From: Nitrospirota bacterium
GTDB taxonomy: Bacteria > Nitrospirota > Nitrospiria > Nitrospirales > Nitrospiraceae
DNA: 40,272 nucleotides
Direction of reading: 5' to 3'
NCBI GenBank assembly: GCA_016200355.1
Contig: JACQEY010000056.1
Location: 1 to 40,272 of the forward strand
Shown: positions 8,443 to 17,270 of the stretch, one piece after another
How the letters are laid out: the number at the start of each line of letters is the position of its first letter
Position numbering within the stretch: the stretch's first letter is position 1
The notes under the pieces: generated by a model
Seen by the model: the letters and a program-made list of their open reading frames with translations, nothing else
What the model was told of the DNA's origin: nothing
The model's database searches: none
Made by a program: the position numbers and the translations under genes

Positions 8443-9120
8443 CTACGAGACGACTTCTTTGAAGCCGTCGGTGAGCAGCAACCACCAGCCGAGGAGGGGG
8501 GGGCCGATACTGAAACTCCTCCTCCTCGTCTTGGGTCGTAGCTCGGAGATCCACATAGCTCCGCAGCACTTCGACCATAAATTCGAGCCAGTCGGATTCC
8601 TCCAGGCAAGACAGGATCTGTCCAGAAGCCTAGGCGCGGCCCATCCTCTGCTCGTGCTTCAACCAAGCACCATACTCCACCAGCCCTCTCGCTCCATGAA
8701 TTGCATCCCCAAACACTTATCGTAGACGCGCAGCAGGGTCTGGCTGTGCGAACCGTCGAGATACAGGATCTCTCCACAGAGCTTCTCTTCATGGATCGAG
8801 CTCGACACAATGCGCTGCATGCGCTCAACCCATGTCATACGCTCACCGGCTTTACTGACTTGCCGGATCGTTGAGAGCAACACGCAGCTGGTCCGATCGT
8901 CTAACCTGCAATCGGATCGAGGCGAGTCAAGTGACCATCTTGCTTCACAATCCATTGAGGGACCGTATGGACATTCCCTGACGACCAGGCGGCCTATGTT
9001 GTGCCTGGCATGACATTCTCTTGCATCCGCATACTCCCATGTTGAGAACAACAGCCACGACTTCTTCAACTTCCCATTGTAAATAGAGAGGGATGTTGCA
9101 CGTGAACTCGCGTCGCTCAC
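8443..9120 (-). pseudogene. Degraded replication initiation protein (Rep_trans-like, rolling-circle type)
   Basis: On the minus strand the ORF ending at 8659 contains EILYLDGSHSQTLLRVYDK, close to the YxGSRxSxxxLRxYDK signature I know from phage and plasmid replication initiators (Rep_trans, PF02486). The C-terminal part survives in other frames: LVEYGAWLKHEQRMGRA, a TAG stop, then WLEFMVEVLRSYVDLRA. After a run of 8 C on the coding strand (near 8496-8503) it reads GWWLLLTDGFKEVVS and stops at 8443. Reading seven C instead of eight restores RPPLLGWWLLLTDG. At least two frameshifts and one stop are needed to assemble the protein, so it is dead. The N-terminal part is worse preserved; a TRLD string appears in another frame near 8930. 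Coding-like sequence may extend to about 9250 (GEFPVRVALSWSGERREF in another frame). The opposite ORF 8390-8725 is a shadow. Confidence 0.75.
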
Positions 9121-9270
9121 CAGACCAAGACAGGGCTACACGAACAGGGAACTCACCCTTGCTTCCCTAGCCACAGGGAATAATCCATCCCCGAAGCCTT
9201 CCCCATCCTTCCCAGCCACGCTGGCGGTCTTGCTCACTGAACCCACCGGCAGGGAAGCAGGGCGATCGTC

Positions 9271-10275
9271 TCAAAACCGATAGCTGCCTCCGAGGGAATA
9301 GATCGTATCGTGGAAATCTCGTGTCACCACCGTCGAGGCTCCCTGAGTTTGTTGGAAGGACGCCAAGAGGCTCGACGCAGCGGTGAGGCGATAGCGTAAC
9401 TCGGCCATACCCTGGTGGATATTATCATGCCGGTTGAGATGCGTGTCCCCGAGTAGATCACTGGTAAAGTCTTTGCGCCGGTAGATATAACCCAGATGCA
9501 GGGAGAGCGACTCGATCAGCGTGATGTCCGTTCCGGCCGAGACTGCGTGCAATCGGTACGAGACATCGTCATTGAATTGGATATTGCCGCGGCCATCGGC
9601 CAAGCCCCGCTCATAGATGTACCCAAGCAACATCGCCATGCGCGGATTGACGACGTACTGCACCTGTGAACCGAGGGTCCAGAACTTCGTATCGCGTTCC
9701 GCGAACGCATCGTTATACGAACGGAGGCCATAGCGCCCAATGAGCGTCAGCGTCCACGATTCGTTCACTCGATGCTCAAGCTCCGTACGCCACGTCTGCG
9801 AGGAGACGCGCTCCTCTTGGATCAGTTTGTTCCCGGTACGATGCTCGAAATTAGGGCCCAGGAACTGGTCAGGCACATTCCGGTACCGGATGAGGAGCGA
9901 CGTGTCAGGGGAGAGCCCCTGCTTGAATTGTAGCCGGTAGTCGCCGAAGTTGAAGATCGAATTATTGGTATAGATGAACCCCTGTGCTTTGACGGAGAGC
10001 TCGTTGGGCCCGAGTGTCGACGAAGAGGAGCGGATCACTTCGAGCGAGGGATCCCAGATGACATCGGATAGCTGACTCGGGAGTGCGGTCGGTTGGCTCG
10101 GGTCTTCACTGAATTTCAGGCGGCGGGCCGCAGAAAAATTGGTCACATTATTGGTGTACGAAACCTTGCTCTCGGCAATGGCGGACCACTCCGCCATCAC
10201 GCTGCGCGGGAGACAAAGCAGGACCAAGAGGCCAAGGGAGAACAGGAGACTGATGGGAAGGGGGCATCGGGCCAT
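9271..10275 (-). CDS. Outer-membrane beta-barrel protein of unknown function
   Basis: ATG 10275 fits the signal peptide best (MARCPLPISLLFSLGLLVLLC..AMAEW-like); the track's GTG at 10284 adds three residues. The mature protein of about 305 residues is rich in alternating aromatic/polar strands (LSVKAQGFIYTNNSIFNFGDYRLQF, LGYIYRRKDFTSDLL) and ends in GGSYRF, the terminal Phe expected for Bam-dependent barrels. I do not recognise the family. Related proteins are often annotated as outer-membrane beta-barrel or exopolysaccharide-locus porins, but no such locus is seen here. It stands alone between the dead replication gene and Tex. Confidence 0.75.
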   Translation of the reverse strand: MARCPLPISLLFSLGLLVLLCLPRSVMAEWSAIAESKVSYTNNVTNFSAARRLKFSEDPSQPTALPSQLSDVIWDPSLEVIRSSSSTLGPNELSVKAQGFIYTNNSIFNFGDYRLQFKQGLSPDTSLLIRYRNVPDQFLGPNFEHRTGNKLIQEERVSSQTWRTELEHRVNESWTLTLIGRYGLRSYNDAFAERDTKFWTLGSQVQYVVNPRMAMLLGYIYERGLADGRGNIQFNDDVSYRLHAVSAGTDITLIESLSLHLGYIYRRKDFTSDLLGDTHLNRHDNIHQGMAELRYRLTAASSLLASFQQTQGASTVVTRDFHDTIYSLGGSYRF

Positions 10276-10527
10276 GAAGACCACTTACGGTTGACCGAAG
10301 GAGCGCACGTATCGCAACACCTGCCAGGCTTCTTTTTCTGTCGGTACGAGTGGAATAAAGGACGCCACCGCAACAGTTAATACTCTGTAAGCCCTCATTT
10401 AATTTGTAAAGCAAGAAGCCCAGACGGAGAATCAGGGTGCTAAGAAACTATTGCTTAACGGCGTCATGCGAGTTGCGCGGCACTTCTCCATTTCGCGACG
10501 AACCGTCATGAATAATGCGGACTAAAG

Positions 10528-10544
10528 ACAAGCCGCGCGGCTTG
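10528..10544 (-). terminator. Likely Rho-independent terminator of the Tex gene
   Basis: Directly after the Tex stop codon the minus strand reads CAAGCCGCGCGGCTTG followed by TCTTTA. This is a perfect palindrome able to form a GC-rich stem with a short T-containing tail. The tail is weak, so confidence is moderate. Confidence 0.5.
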
Positions 10545-12953
10545 CTATTTCTTCTGCTTGGCGCGAGCCAGAGCCAACGCCATAGCCATCGTGCCGGATG
10601 GCTGCGGCTGGCGCTCCGGAGCATGCCGGGGTACCGGCGGACGCCGAGTACGCGACTCGCGTGCGACTCCCGCAGAAACCTCGGTGGGCGCGCGGCTTGA
10701 GGCAGAAGCACTGACTGGCGCATCGTCGAGGCGCATGGTCAGAGAAATGCGCTGGCGCTTCACATCGACATCTAACACCTTCACCTTCACAATCTGACCA
10801 GCCTTAACAACCTCATGGGGGTTCTTGATGAATTTATTGGCTAGTGCTGATACATGGACAAGACCGTCCTGATGCACGCCGACATCGACGAAGGCGCCGA
10901 ACGCCGCGACGTTCGTCACCACGCCTTCGAGGATCATGCCTGGTTGCAGGTCGGTCAGAGACTCAATGCCCTCTTGGAATCTGGCCGTCTTGAATTCCGG
11001 ACGTGGATCGCGGCCAGGTTTTCCCAACTCAGTCAGGATGTCGCGCACCGTCGGCACACCGAACTTTTCATCGGTAAAATCGGCGGGAGATAATCCCTTT
11101 AATACCGCTGGCTGGCCCATGACATCCACGATACCTTTGCTGATCCGCGCGAGAATGCGCTCGACCACCGGATAGGCTTCCGGATGGACCGAAGAGCGAT
11201 CCAGCAGATTATCGCCGTTATTGATGCGCAGAAACCCTGCGGCCTGCTCGAAGGTCTTGTCGCCCAGGCGCGGCACCTTGCGTATCGTGGTGCGATTCGG
11301 AAATGGGCCATTCGCATCACGGTACTCGACGATGTTTTTCGCCAACGCCTTGTTCAAACCCGACACCCGTTCAAGTAATGGAGCAGAAGCTGTGTTGACG
11401 TCCACGCCCACGGCATTGACGCAGTCTTCGACGGTCGCATCGAGCGAGCGCGCCAGCGCCCGTTGATTCACATCGTGCTGATATTGGCCGACGCCGATCG
11501 CCTTGGGATCGATCTTCACCAGCTCCGCCAGCGGGTCTTGCAGACGCCGGGCGATGGAGACGGCGCCGCGCAGACTGACATCTAGATCGGGAAACTCAGC
11601 AGCGGCGAAGGCCGACGCTGAATAGACCGAGGCGCCGGCTTCACTGACCACGATCTTGGCCACTTTCTGTTCCGGCTTCTGAACCACGACTAATTTGATC
11701 ACCTCGATAGCCAGCTTGTCTGCCTCACGGCTGCCGGTACCGTTACCGATCGAGATAAGTTCGACGCCATGCTGCACGATCAACCTGGCCAACGTCGCCA
11801 ACGATCCCTGCCAATCATTGCGCGGCTGGAGCGGATAAACGGTCGCGGTCTCCAGCAATTTGCCGGTCGCATCGACCACCGCCACCTTGCAGCCCGTGCG
11901 GATGCCGGGGTCGAGGCCAAGCACGGCCTTCGGGCCTGCAGGCGCCGCCAGCAACAGCTCGTGCAGATTGCGGCCGAAAATTTTGATCGCCTCGCCTTCC
12001 GCTGCTTCGCGCAACTGTACCAGCAGTTCCGTCGTGAGATGCAAGTGCACCTTGCCGCGCCAGGTCCAATCGCAGACGCCCATCAGCCACTGGTCCGCTC
12101 GGCGGCCACGGTCTTCGATGCCGACATGCGCCGCGATCATCGCACTGCAGGGATGCGGCACGGCAGCTTCGAGTGCCTCGCCAAGGCTCAATCCAATCTT
12201 CAACACACCTAGCGTGCGGCCACGAAACAGCGCCAGCGCACGATGCGAAGGAATAGTGCGAATGGTTTCAGCATAGGCGTAGTAATCCCGAAACTTTTCC
12301 TCCTCAGCCGTTTCCTTGCCTTTCATCACGGTGGACGTGACGACGCACTGGTCCCACAGGCGGGTACGCAATTTGGCGAGCAACTCGGCGGTTTCAGCAA
12401 AACGCTCGACCAGTATGTCTCGGACGCCCTCGAGCGCGGATGTTGCGTCTGGCACGTTGATGGCCTCAACGCCATCGGCAGCAGGCTTCACGTTCAAATA
12501 CTTCACGGCTTCCTGCTCGGGGTCGAGCGTCGGATCGGCGAAGAGGGCATCGGCCAGCGGCTCCAACCCAGCCTCACGCGCGATCTGCGCTCGCGTGCGA
12601 CGCTTGGGTTTGTAGGGCAAATAGAGGTCTTCAAGCGTTTGCTTGGTCGCGGCAGCGTCGATGCTCCCGCGCAGGACGTCGGTCAATTTTCCCTGTTCTT
12701 CAATCGAAGCCAGAATCGCCGTACGGCGCAGCTCCAGCTCACGCAGATAGAGCAACCGCTCTTCCAACGTGCGCAGGTGCGTATCGTCCAGGTTGCCGGT
12801 GGCCTCCTTGCGATAACGTGCAATAAACGGCACGGTCGATCCTTCGTCGAGCAGGGTGACCGCGGCCTTAACCTGATCGGGTCCCACGCCGAGTTCCTTG
12901 GCGATGAGGGGAATAATCTTCAGCTGGGCCTCGTCTGAAACTAACTGGGTCAT
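10545..12953 (-). CDS. tex: Tex-family transcription accessory / RNA-binding protein
   Basis: About 802 residues, the normal length for Tex. It has the Tex N-terminal region ([41 protein letters not shown]), a YqgF-type RNase H-like domain beginning [18 protein letters not shown], a helix-hairpin-helix segment ([19 protein letters not shown]) and a C-terminal S1 domain ([31 protein letters not shown]) with a basic Ala-rich tail. Tex binds nucleic acid and is linked to transcription and RNA turnover; its precise role varies. The start is ATG 12953 or 12965; neither has a clear ribosome-binding site. The divergent gene across a 258-bp gap is the J-domain/ERCC4 fusion. Confidence 0.95.
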   Translation of the reverse strand: MTQLVSDEAQLKIIPLIAKELGVGPDQVKAAVTLLDEGSTVPFIARYRKEATGNLDDTHLRTLEERLLYLRELELRRTAILASIEEQGKLTDVLRGSIDAAATKQTLEDLYLPYKPKRRTRAQIAREAGLEPLADALFADPTLDPEQEAVKYLNVKPAADGVEAINVPDATSALEGVRDILVERFAETAELLAKLRTRLWDQCVVTSTVMKGKETAEEEKFRDYYAYAETIRTIPSHRALALFRGRTLGVLKIGLSLGEALEAAVPHPCSAMIAAHVGIEDRGRRADQWLMGVCDWTWRGKVHLHLTTELLVQLREAAEGEAIKIFGRNLHELLLAAPAGPKAVLGLDPGIRTGCKVAVVDATGKLLETATVYPLQPRNDWQGSLATLARLIVQHGVELISIGNGTGSREADKLAIEVIKLVVVQKPEQKVAKIVVSEAGASVYSASAFAAAEFPDLDVSLRGAVSIARRLQDPLAELVKIDPKAIGVGQYQHDVNQRALARSLDATVEDCVNAVGVDVNTASAPLLERVSGLNKALAKNIVEYRDANGPFPNRTTIRKVPRLGDKTFEQAAGFLRINNGDNLLDRSSVHPEAYPVVERILARISKGIVDVMGQPAVLKGLSPADFTDEKFGVPTVRDILTELGKPGRDPRPEFKTARFQEGIESLTDLQPGMILEGVVTNVAAFGAFVDVGVHQDGLVHVSALANKFIKNPHEVVKAGQIVKVKVLDVDVKRQRISLTMRLDDAPVSASASSRAPTEVSAGVARESRTRRPPVPRHAPERQPQPSGTMAMALALARAKQKK

Positions 12954-13223
12954 TGGAGAAACCATCTGTGTTCGTTACCGATCTTTTCGAAAGCGGCACC
13001 TGCCGAACGTCAGCCACTCGGAGTCACGCGCGCTTTCTTTTTGTTAAGGTGCTGTGAAAATATTGGTCTGTGGAATTAGATCATTCAATCCGAGCAGTAG
13101 GGAACTGACGGCAAGTGTACTGCAAAAACCCCCGCGTATCCACCCCATCTATTTCACAAACCACTGTCCTTCGGCTAGATCTCAGCCTAAGACTCCGCTA
13201 CACTTCTCTAAGAGGAGAGACCG

Positions 13224-14120
13224 ATGCGCGAGGAACGGACGACAAACTACTACACACTGCTCGAACTCTTGCCCACGGCAACGGAAGCTGACATCAAAAA
13301 ATCCTGGCATGAACAAATCCAAGTCTGGCATCCGGACCGCTTCAACCATTCACCGACGTTGCACCGAAAAGCGGAAACCCGGACACAACTGATCAACCAA
13401 GCCTATCAAACCCTCAGCGACCCCATCGCACGCGCACGCTACGATGCCACGACCGAACACTCGACCTCCCGCAGGCAGCCGCCACGGCCTTCTCCTGCAT
13501 CAGGTCCACCGTCTGAATCCTACGCCTCCACCCCGCCCCGCGCGCAACAGACTGCACGGTCTCGTCAGGGCCCGCGAGGGCCCCAATCGCTCATGATGCT
13601 TTCGCGGCAAGGCCAACCCAAAACCATGGTGCCGGCCATTACGATGCTCGTCGACAGCCATGAGCATCTCCCCTACAAGTTTGAACATCTTGTCCGCATC
13701 GCCGGAACCATTCGGCAGACGCTTCCGGCAGGTGACTATGCCATTGCAGAAGCGCCAGAAATTTTCTGTGTCGAACGTCGCCGCGTGGAAGAGTTCAACA
13801 CGATCTTCTCGAATCCCTCCGACAACCGATCGCCCTTTCTCCAAGAACTCGAACCGCTCCTGGACTACCCACATCGGTTTCTCGTCATCGAAGGAACGCT
13901 TCAGTCCACCAAAGGCGGCGGGCGGCTCGGCGAATATCACAAGAACGGCATGATGGATTTCTTGGATGCACTGACAGCACGATTTGGAATTACGATCATC
14001 TACTCGGATAGCCGGGAAGAAGCGGAAGAACGAGTCGCCAATCTCGCCGCCCTACACTACGCCTACCACTTTGCCGAGCAACAGGGACTCGGTCGCTGCC
14101 TCGCGGAGGACGATTTGTAG
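13224..14120 (+). CDS. DnaJ J-domain fused to an ERCC4-type nuclease-like domain
   Basis: 298 residues. Residues 8-75 are a J-domain: YYTLLELLPTATEADIKKSW, HPD at 36-38, and LINQAYQTLSDPIARARYD. Residues 78-135 are a Pro/Ser/Arg-rich linker. From about 138 the fold signature of ERCC4 (XPF/Mus81-type) nucleases appears: ITMLVDSHEH (Asp144), TLPAGDYAI (170-172 GDY), VERRRVEEF (184-190), then FLVIEGTL. The family's ERKx3D motif is ERRx3E here, conservative changes at two metal-site positions, so activity is plausible but not certain. J-domains stimulate Hsp70 ATPase; ERCC4 domains cut branched DNA. The fusion suggests an Hsp70-recruited nuclease, but that is inference. AGAGGAGAGACC-ATG gives a good ribosome-binding site. 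Confidence 0.85.
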   Translation: MREERTTNYYTLLELLPTATEADIKKSWHEQIQVWHPDRFNHSPTLHRKAETRTQLINQAYQTLSDPIARARYDATTEHSTSRRQPPRPSPASGPPSESYASTPPRAQQTARSRQGPRGPQSLMMLSRQGQPKTMVPAITMLVDSHEHLPYKFEHLVRIAGTIRQTLPAGDYAIAEAPEIFCVERRRVEEFNTIFSNPSDNRSPFLQELEPLLDYPHRFLVIEGTLQSTKGGGRLGEYHKNGMMDFLDALTARFGITIIYSDSREEAEERVANLAALHYAYHFAEQQGLGRCLAEDDL

Positions 14121-14151
14121 AGCTGATGGCTCTGATGGAAAGCCGTATTTC

Positions 14152-14179
14152 GTGAAACGTGAGGCGTAAAACGTGAAAG
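14152..14179. repeat. Heptad word tract GTGAAAC/GTGAGGC
   Basis: Four 7-nt words in a row (gtgaaac, gtgaggc, gtaaaac, gtgaaag) lie between two convergent genes. Another GCGTGAGGC lies at about 14194. No clean inverted partner is visible, so this is a half-element of the word-repeat class. Confidence 0.75.
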
Positions 14180-14223
14180 TTTTCTAGCATTCAGCGTGAG
14201 GCAAACAGTGCTACCCCGTCCGT

Positions 14224-14688
14224 TCAAGTCCTCGTTCCAAATCCGAGCTGCCGCCAGGCTTCGTAGATCACCACGGCCACTGTGTTGGAGAGATTGAGGC
14301 TTCGGTTACCTGGGACCATGGGGACACGGATTCGTTGCTGCTCGGCAACCGCCTCCAAAATTTCAGCCGGCAACCCACGGCTTTCCGGACCAAACACAAA
14401 GACATCGCCGGCAGCATAATCAACCAAATCGTACCGCTGAATGCCTTTAGTGGAAACGGCAAAAAAGCGGCGATCTTTCACGCTGGCAGCGCAATCAGCC
14501 CAGCTTTCGTAAACCGTGATCGTGGCGAATTCGTGATAGTCCAGTCCTGCTCGCAGTAATTGCTTATCCTCCAGAGAGAAGCCGAGCGGCTTCACGAGAT
14601 GCAGCCTGGCTCCCGTGTTGGCGCAGAGACGGATGATATTGCCAGTGTTCGGGGGAATTTCCGGTTGATAGAGGATGACGTCAAACAT
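14224..14688 (-). CDS. trmL: tRNA (cytidine(34)-2'-O)-methyltransferase TrmL
   Basis: 154 residues, the full TrmL length. SPOUT-class hallmarks: N-terminal PEIPPNTGNIIRLCANTG, the trefoil-knot motif FGPESRGLP and the C-terminal RSLNLSNTVAVVIYEAWRQ. TrmL methylates the ribose of the wobble base of certain leucine tRNAs using S-adenosylmethionine. It is convergent with the J-domain/ERCC4 gene and shows no functional link to its neighbours. Confidence 0.95.
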   Translation of the reverse strand: MFDVILYQPEIPPNTGNIIRLCANTGARLHLVKPLGFSLEDKQLLRAGLDYHEFATITVYESWADCAASVKDRRFFAVSTKGIQRYDLVDYAAGDVFVFGPESRGLPAEILEAVAEQQRIRVPMVPGNRSLNLSNTVAVVIYEAWRQLGFGTRT

Positions 14689-14772
14689 GAGGAGGGGAAG
14701 TGTAGCACGGAAAAGTTGATTTCCCCGATGCAGATTGATGAACGGGAAAGGTGAACGACGCGGACTGGGCGC

Positions 14773-15153
14773 CTAACTCTCCTGATTGAGCGATGCCGGC
14801 AACTCGCTTCTATTCGAACGGGCTTTCAAAAATTCAATGAGTTCAATTCGTAGCGTGCGATTCAGACGTTGCCGTGCCTCAAGCGGCAGGCGAAGAAACT
14901 CCACCCCGAACTGACAACCCTGGACCCATTTGATCGTGCCGAGGTCAATGGACAGCGCCGGCATCTGATTGGGAAGCAGGACACTCACGCGCACATCGCT
15001 GCCGCAGAGAACCTCTCGATCGCACATGACGGAGCATCCCATCAGCGACAGGTTGGTCAGGACTCCTTCGCCGACAAATGGCGCCCCACCGAAGATGACA
15101 GGATAGAAAAGCGGGAACCGATGATAGGTTCGAGAATAACGAAGTGGCGCCAT
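14773..15153 (-). CDS. PilZ-domain protein (putative c-di-GMP receptor)
   Basis: I prefer ATG 15153 (MAPLRYSRTYHRF) with GGAG upstream over the track's GTG at 15192. The 126-residue protein has the two PilZ signature parts in order: RTYHR (RxxxR) and NLSLMG ([D/N]xSxxG), then IKWVQGCQFGVEFLRLP. It is a stand-alone PilZ protein that probably binds cyclic di-GMP through the Arg pair; its effector target is unknown. A TACAAT hexamer lies on the minus strand about 25 bases before the chosen start and could be a -10 element. It is divergent from the TPR protein gene. Confidence 0.8.
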   Translation of the reverse strand: MAPLRYSRTYHRFPLFYPVIFGGAPFVGEGVLTNLSLMGCSVMCDREVLCGSDVRVSVLLPNQMPALSIDLGTIKWVQGCQFGVEFLRLPLEARQRLNRTLRIELIEFLKARSNRSELPASLNQES

Positions 15154-15324
15154 CACAGCCTCCGTGACATCGGATTGTACCGAAGGAGGCACTGTGCGCG
15201 GTATCCTACATTAGGAGGGGGAGCCTGATACAGCTTGCCCTAAATAGTAATTCTCTTTTGGAGAGCCATGTCATATCCTACACTGACTCAGTAAGAAAGA
15301 CAGCGTGTCATTAGAGGAGGATAC

Positions 15325-16383
15325 ATGGCGAGCCAAGAGAGGCAAGCCGATAACATAAGGGTATTGGTCGTTTGCGCCTCGATCCTCTGGTCCTTCGTAC
15401 CGGTGAACCCCCCTGGCCTCACACAGGCTGCTATTGGAACGGATGAACCGCCGACATTTGTGGCGTGGCCTGAAAAGGGCTTGGGACTTTCGATCGATTT
15501 AGCCGGTTTCAAAAAAGACATCGACCAGGTCAAACCGGACGGTCGCCGCTATCTCACGGCCTCACATCCCAAGACGGGACTCAACGTGGCTATCACCCTT
15601 GAGAAAGTGCCGACCCAGGTTTCAGCACAAGGATGCAGGGAACAGCTCCAACTGATACGGAAAGGCCCGCTAGTCGCCCATGGGCAAGACATCAAACTCA
15701 ACGCCGCCGGTGAAATACTGACTCTTGAATATACCCTGCGCAAGTTCCGGGGAGTCCGGCTGGACCAGAAACATATGTATGCCTGCATGGCACAAGACAA
15801 TGTCTACGCCGACATCCAACTTTCGAAGATGCACTACACCGCAGCCGATGCTCCGCTCTTTCAATCGATTCTCGAAACCGCCCGTTTGCAGCCAGAACCC
15901 TCAAGGATCATACAGCCCCAGCCACCAGCACCACCCAACAGCAGGGAATTACTCGATATAGGAAACGCGCTCTACCGGCAGAAGAACTACGCCCAAGCCA
16001 TTCCGCCCTATCAGAAAGCGTTCGAGCTTGAAAAAGCAGAGCCTCAACTCGACCGGAATCTTTGGCACGTCCTGATCGACAATTTAGGCATGGCCTATGG
16101 AATGACCGGCCGTCTCAAGGAGGCAAAAGCTACGTTTCAACAAGGAATACAAGCCGACCCCACCTACCCGATGTTTCACTACAATCTGGCCTGCACGTTT
16201 GCTGAAATGAACGACCTCGATCATACGATGCAGTCCCTCACGATAGCGTTTCGCCATCGCAAGAATCAGAATCCTGGCGACAAGGGAATGCCCGATCCAC
16301 GCCAGAACTCATCCTTTCAGCGCTTCATGAAGAATGAGACCTTCCGTAACCTGGTAAACAGCCTGGCCGCGACAAAGAGCTAA
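15325..16383 (+). CDS. Exported TPR protein of unknown function
   Basis: 352 residues. AGAGGAGG lies just before ATG 15325. The N-terminus carries a signal-like hydrophobic stretch (VLVVCASILWSFVPV). The first half (residues 45-190) is an uncharacterised globular part (GLGLSIDLAGFKKDIDQ...). A Pro-rich linker at about 195-207 leads into two or three TPR-type repeats (LLDIGNALYRQKNYAQAIPPYQKAFE; LGMAYGMTGRLKEAKATFQQGIQADP). TPRs bind partner proteins, and the location is probably periplasmic. I do not recognise the N-terminal domain. Confidence 0.75.
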   Translation: MASQERQADNIRVLVVCASILWSFVPVNPPGLTQAAIGTDEPPTFVAWPEKGLGLSIDLAGFKKDIDQVKPDGRRYLTASHPKTGLNVAITLEKVPTQVSAQGCREQLQLIRKGPLVAHGQDIKLNAAGEILTLEYTLRKFRGVRLDQKHMYACMAQDNVYADIQLSKMHYTAADAPLFQSILETARLQPEPSRIIQPQPPAPPNSRELLDIGNALYRQKNYAQAIPPYQKAFELEKAEPQLDRNLWHVLIDNLGMAYGMTGRLKEAKATFQQGIQADPTYPMFHYNLACTFAEMNDLDHTMQSLTIAFRHRKNQNPGDKGMPDPRQNSSFQRFMKNETFRNLVNSLAATKS

Positions 16384-16430
16384 CCCACAGTATTCATGAC
16401 GGTTCGCGGCGAAATCGTTCTGCCTCTTCT

Positions 16431-16690
16431 CTACTTCGAGTCGGTCACGATACGATACTCCGTAACGTGACCATCTGAGCTAAACCTCAAGATCAGCCAC
16501 TCTGAATCGATGCGAAACAACCCTCTTTCCGGGCCCACCGGTACACAGCATCCCAATCGTTCCAGTAATTGGTCTTATCGCCTGCCCCAAGAAGCTCGGT
16601 CACGCGATCCTTCGACAGTCCAACAAGCGGAACCGTGGTAGTGAGATTATTGACCATAGGCGGTGGGCGACTGGCGAGGCTGAGTGTCAA
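16431..16690 (-). pseudogene. Frameshifted fragment resembling a small SmpA/BamE-like protein
   Basis: The minus-strand ORF reads VPLVGLSKDRVTELLGAGDKTNYWNDWDAVYRWARKEGCFASIQ and stops too early. Reading on in the next frame gives EWLILRFSSDGHVTEYRIVTDSK and a TAG at 16431-16433. A single missing base near 16500 would explain this. The pattern (GLSKDxVxELLG, W..R, LRF..DG.V..Y) is like small lipoproteins of the SmpA/BamE type. The 5' end runs into a GGTGGGCGGCTGG repeat (16659-16717) and no signal peptide is seen, so it is probably truncated as well. Confidence 0.6.
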
Positions 16691-16717
16691 CAGATTGGAA
16701 CCATTCCTGATGCCTTT
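16659..16717. repeat. GGTGGGCGGCTGG-type repeat
   Basis: Reads GGCGGTGGGCGACTGGCGAG, then GATTGGAACCATTCCTGATGCC. It belongs to the family seen at 19518, 19995, 20578 and 23206-23490 (first half GGACGCGGTGGGCGGCTGGC, second half CGGAATGGTTCCTGACACC). It overlaps the 5' end of the frameshifted fragment. Confidence 0.7.
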
Positions 16718-16801
16718 AAGTCTTGCCCCTCGCTCTCCCTCTGTGCCTGAACGTGAACTACGGAGGTGTACCCAGGCACGAGTCGGCAGTACAATGTGGC
16801 T

Positions 16802-17143
16802 ATGTATAAGATGGGTGTCTTTCTCGCTATTGTGGGAGTCTCGTGGGCAAGTATGCTGCTCGCCGCTGAGAAGCCATCATCTCAAATACCGGGCTTTAAC
16901 GAGCGCTTAAACCAAGCGCTGGGGTCCGAGGGTGGTGTGCAAGTGTACAAGGATCCCGCGGGGAATGTGGGAACCATTCTCGATCCACCGGGTGGCGAGC
17001 GTCGCGTCACGGTGCAGCCGCCGCAGAGTCCGTCGATGAACCTCGGCCCTCCCCTGCAGCTCCAGAGCCCTCCATCCCAACTACCTCAGGCCGTCCCTCC
17101 GGCTCACCCGTCCCCTCCAGATTTTCCGCAGAAAGCTCGTTAG
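16802..17143 (+). CDS. Small exported Pro-rich protein of unknown function
   Basis: I start at ATG 16802 (MYKMGVFLAIVGVSWASMLLAAE), which gives a clean signal peptide; the track's ATG 16766 adds 12 unlikely residues. The mature part is about 90 residues: a short conserved-looking stretch (GFNERLNQALGSEGGVQVYKDPAGNVGTILDPPG) and a Pro/Gln-rich tail ending DFPQKAR. No known domain. The VYKDPAGNVGTI part resembles short periplasmic proteins of unknown role. Isolated gene. Confidence 0.6.
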   Translation: MYKMGVFLAIVGVSWASMLLAAEKPSSQIPGFNERLNQALGSEGGVQVYKDPAGNVGTILDPPGGERRVTVQPPQSPSMNLGPPLQLQSPPSQLPQAVPPAHPSPPDFPQKAR

Positions 17144-17270
17144 CCCACTTCATTCATGTCGGTTCGTCGGTCGGCCTGATCATCCTGATTTTTCCAATCA
17201 TGGCGCTGATCGCCTTCGCGAGCAGTTGCCCCACTCTCTCACTGGTATGACTCTCTGGGCTTGACCACAG

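Noticed and set aside
8390-8725. Plus-strand ORF of 111 residues
   Set aside because: It is antisense to the recognisable Rep_trans remnant and has no protein-like features.
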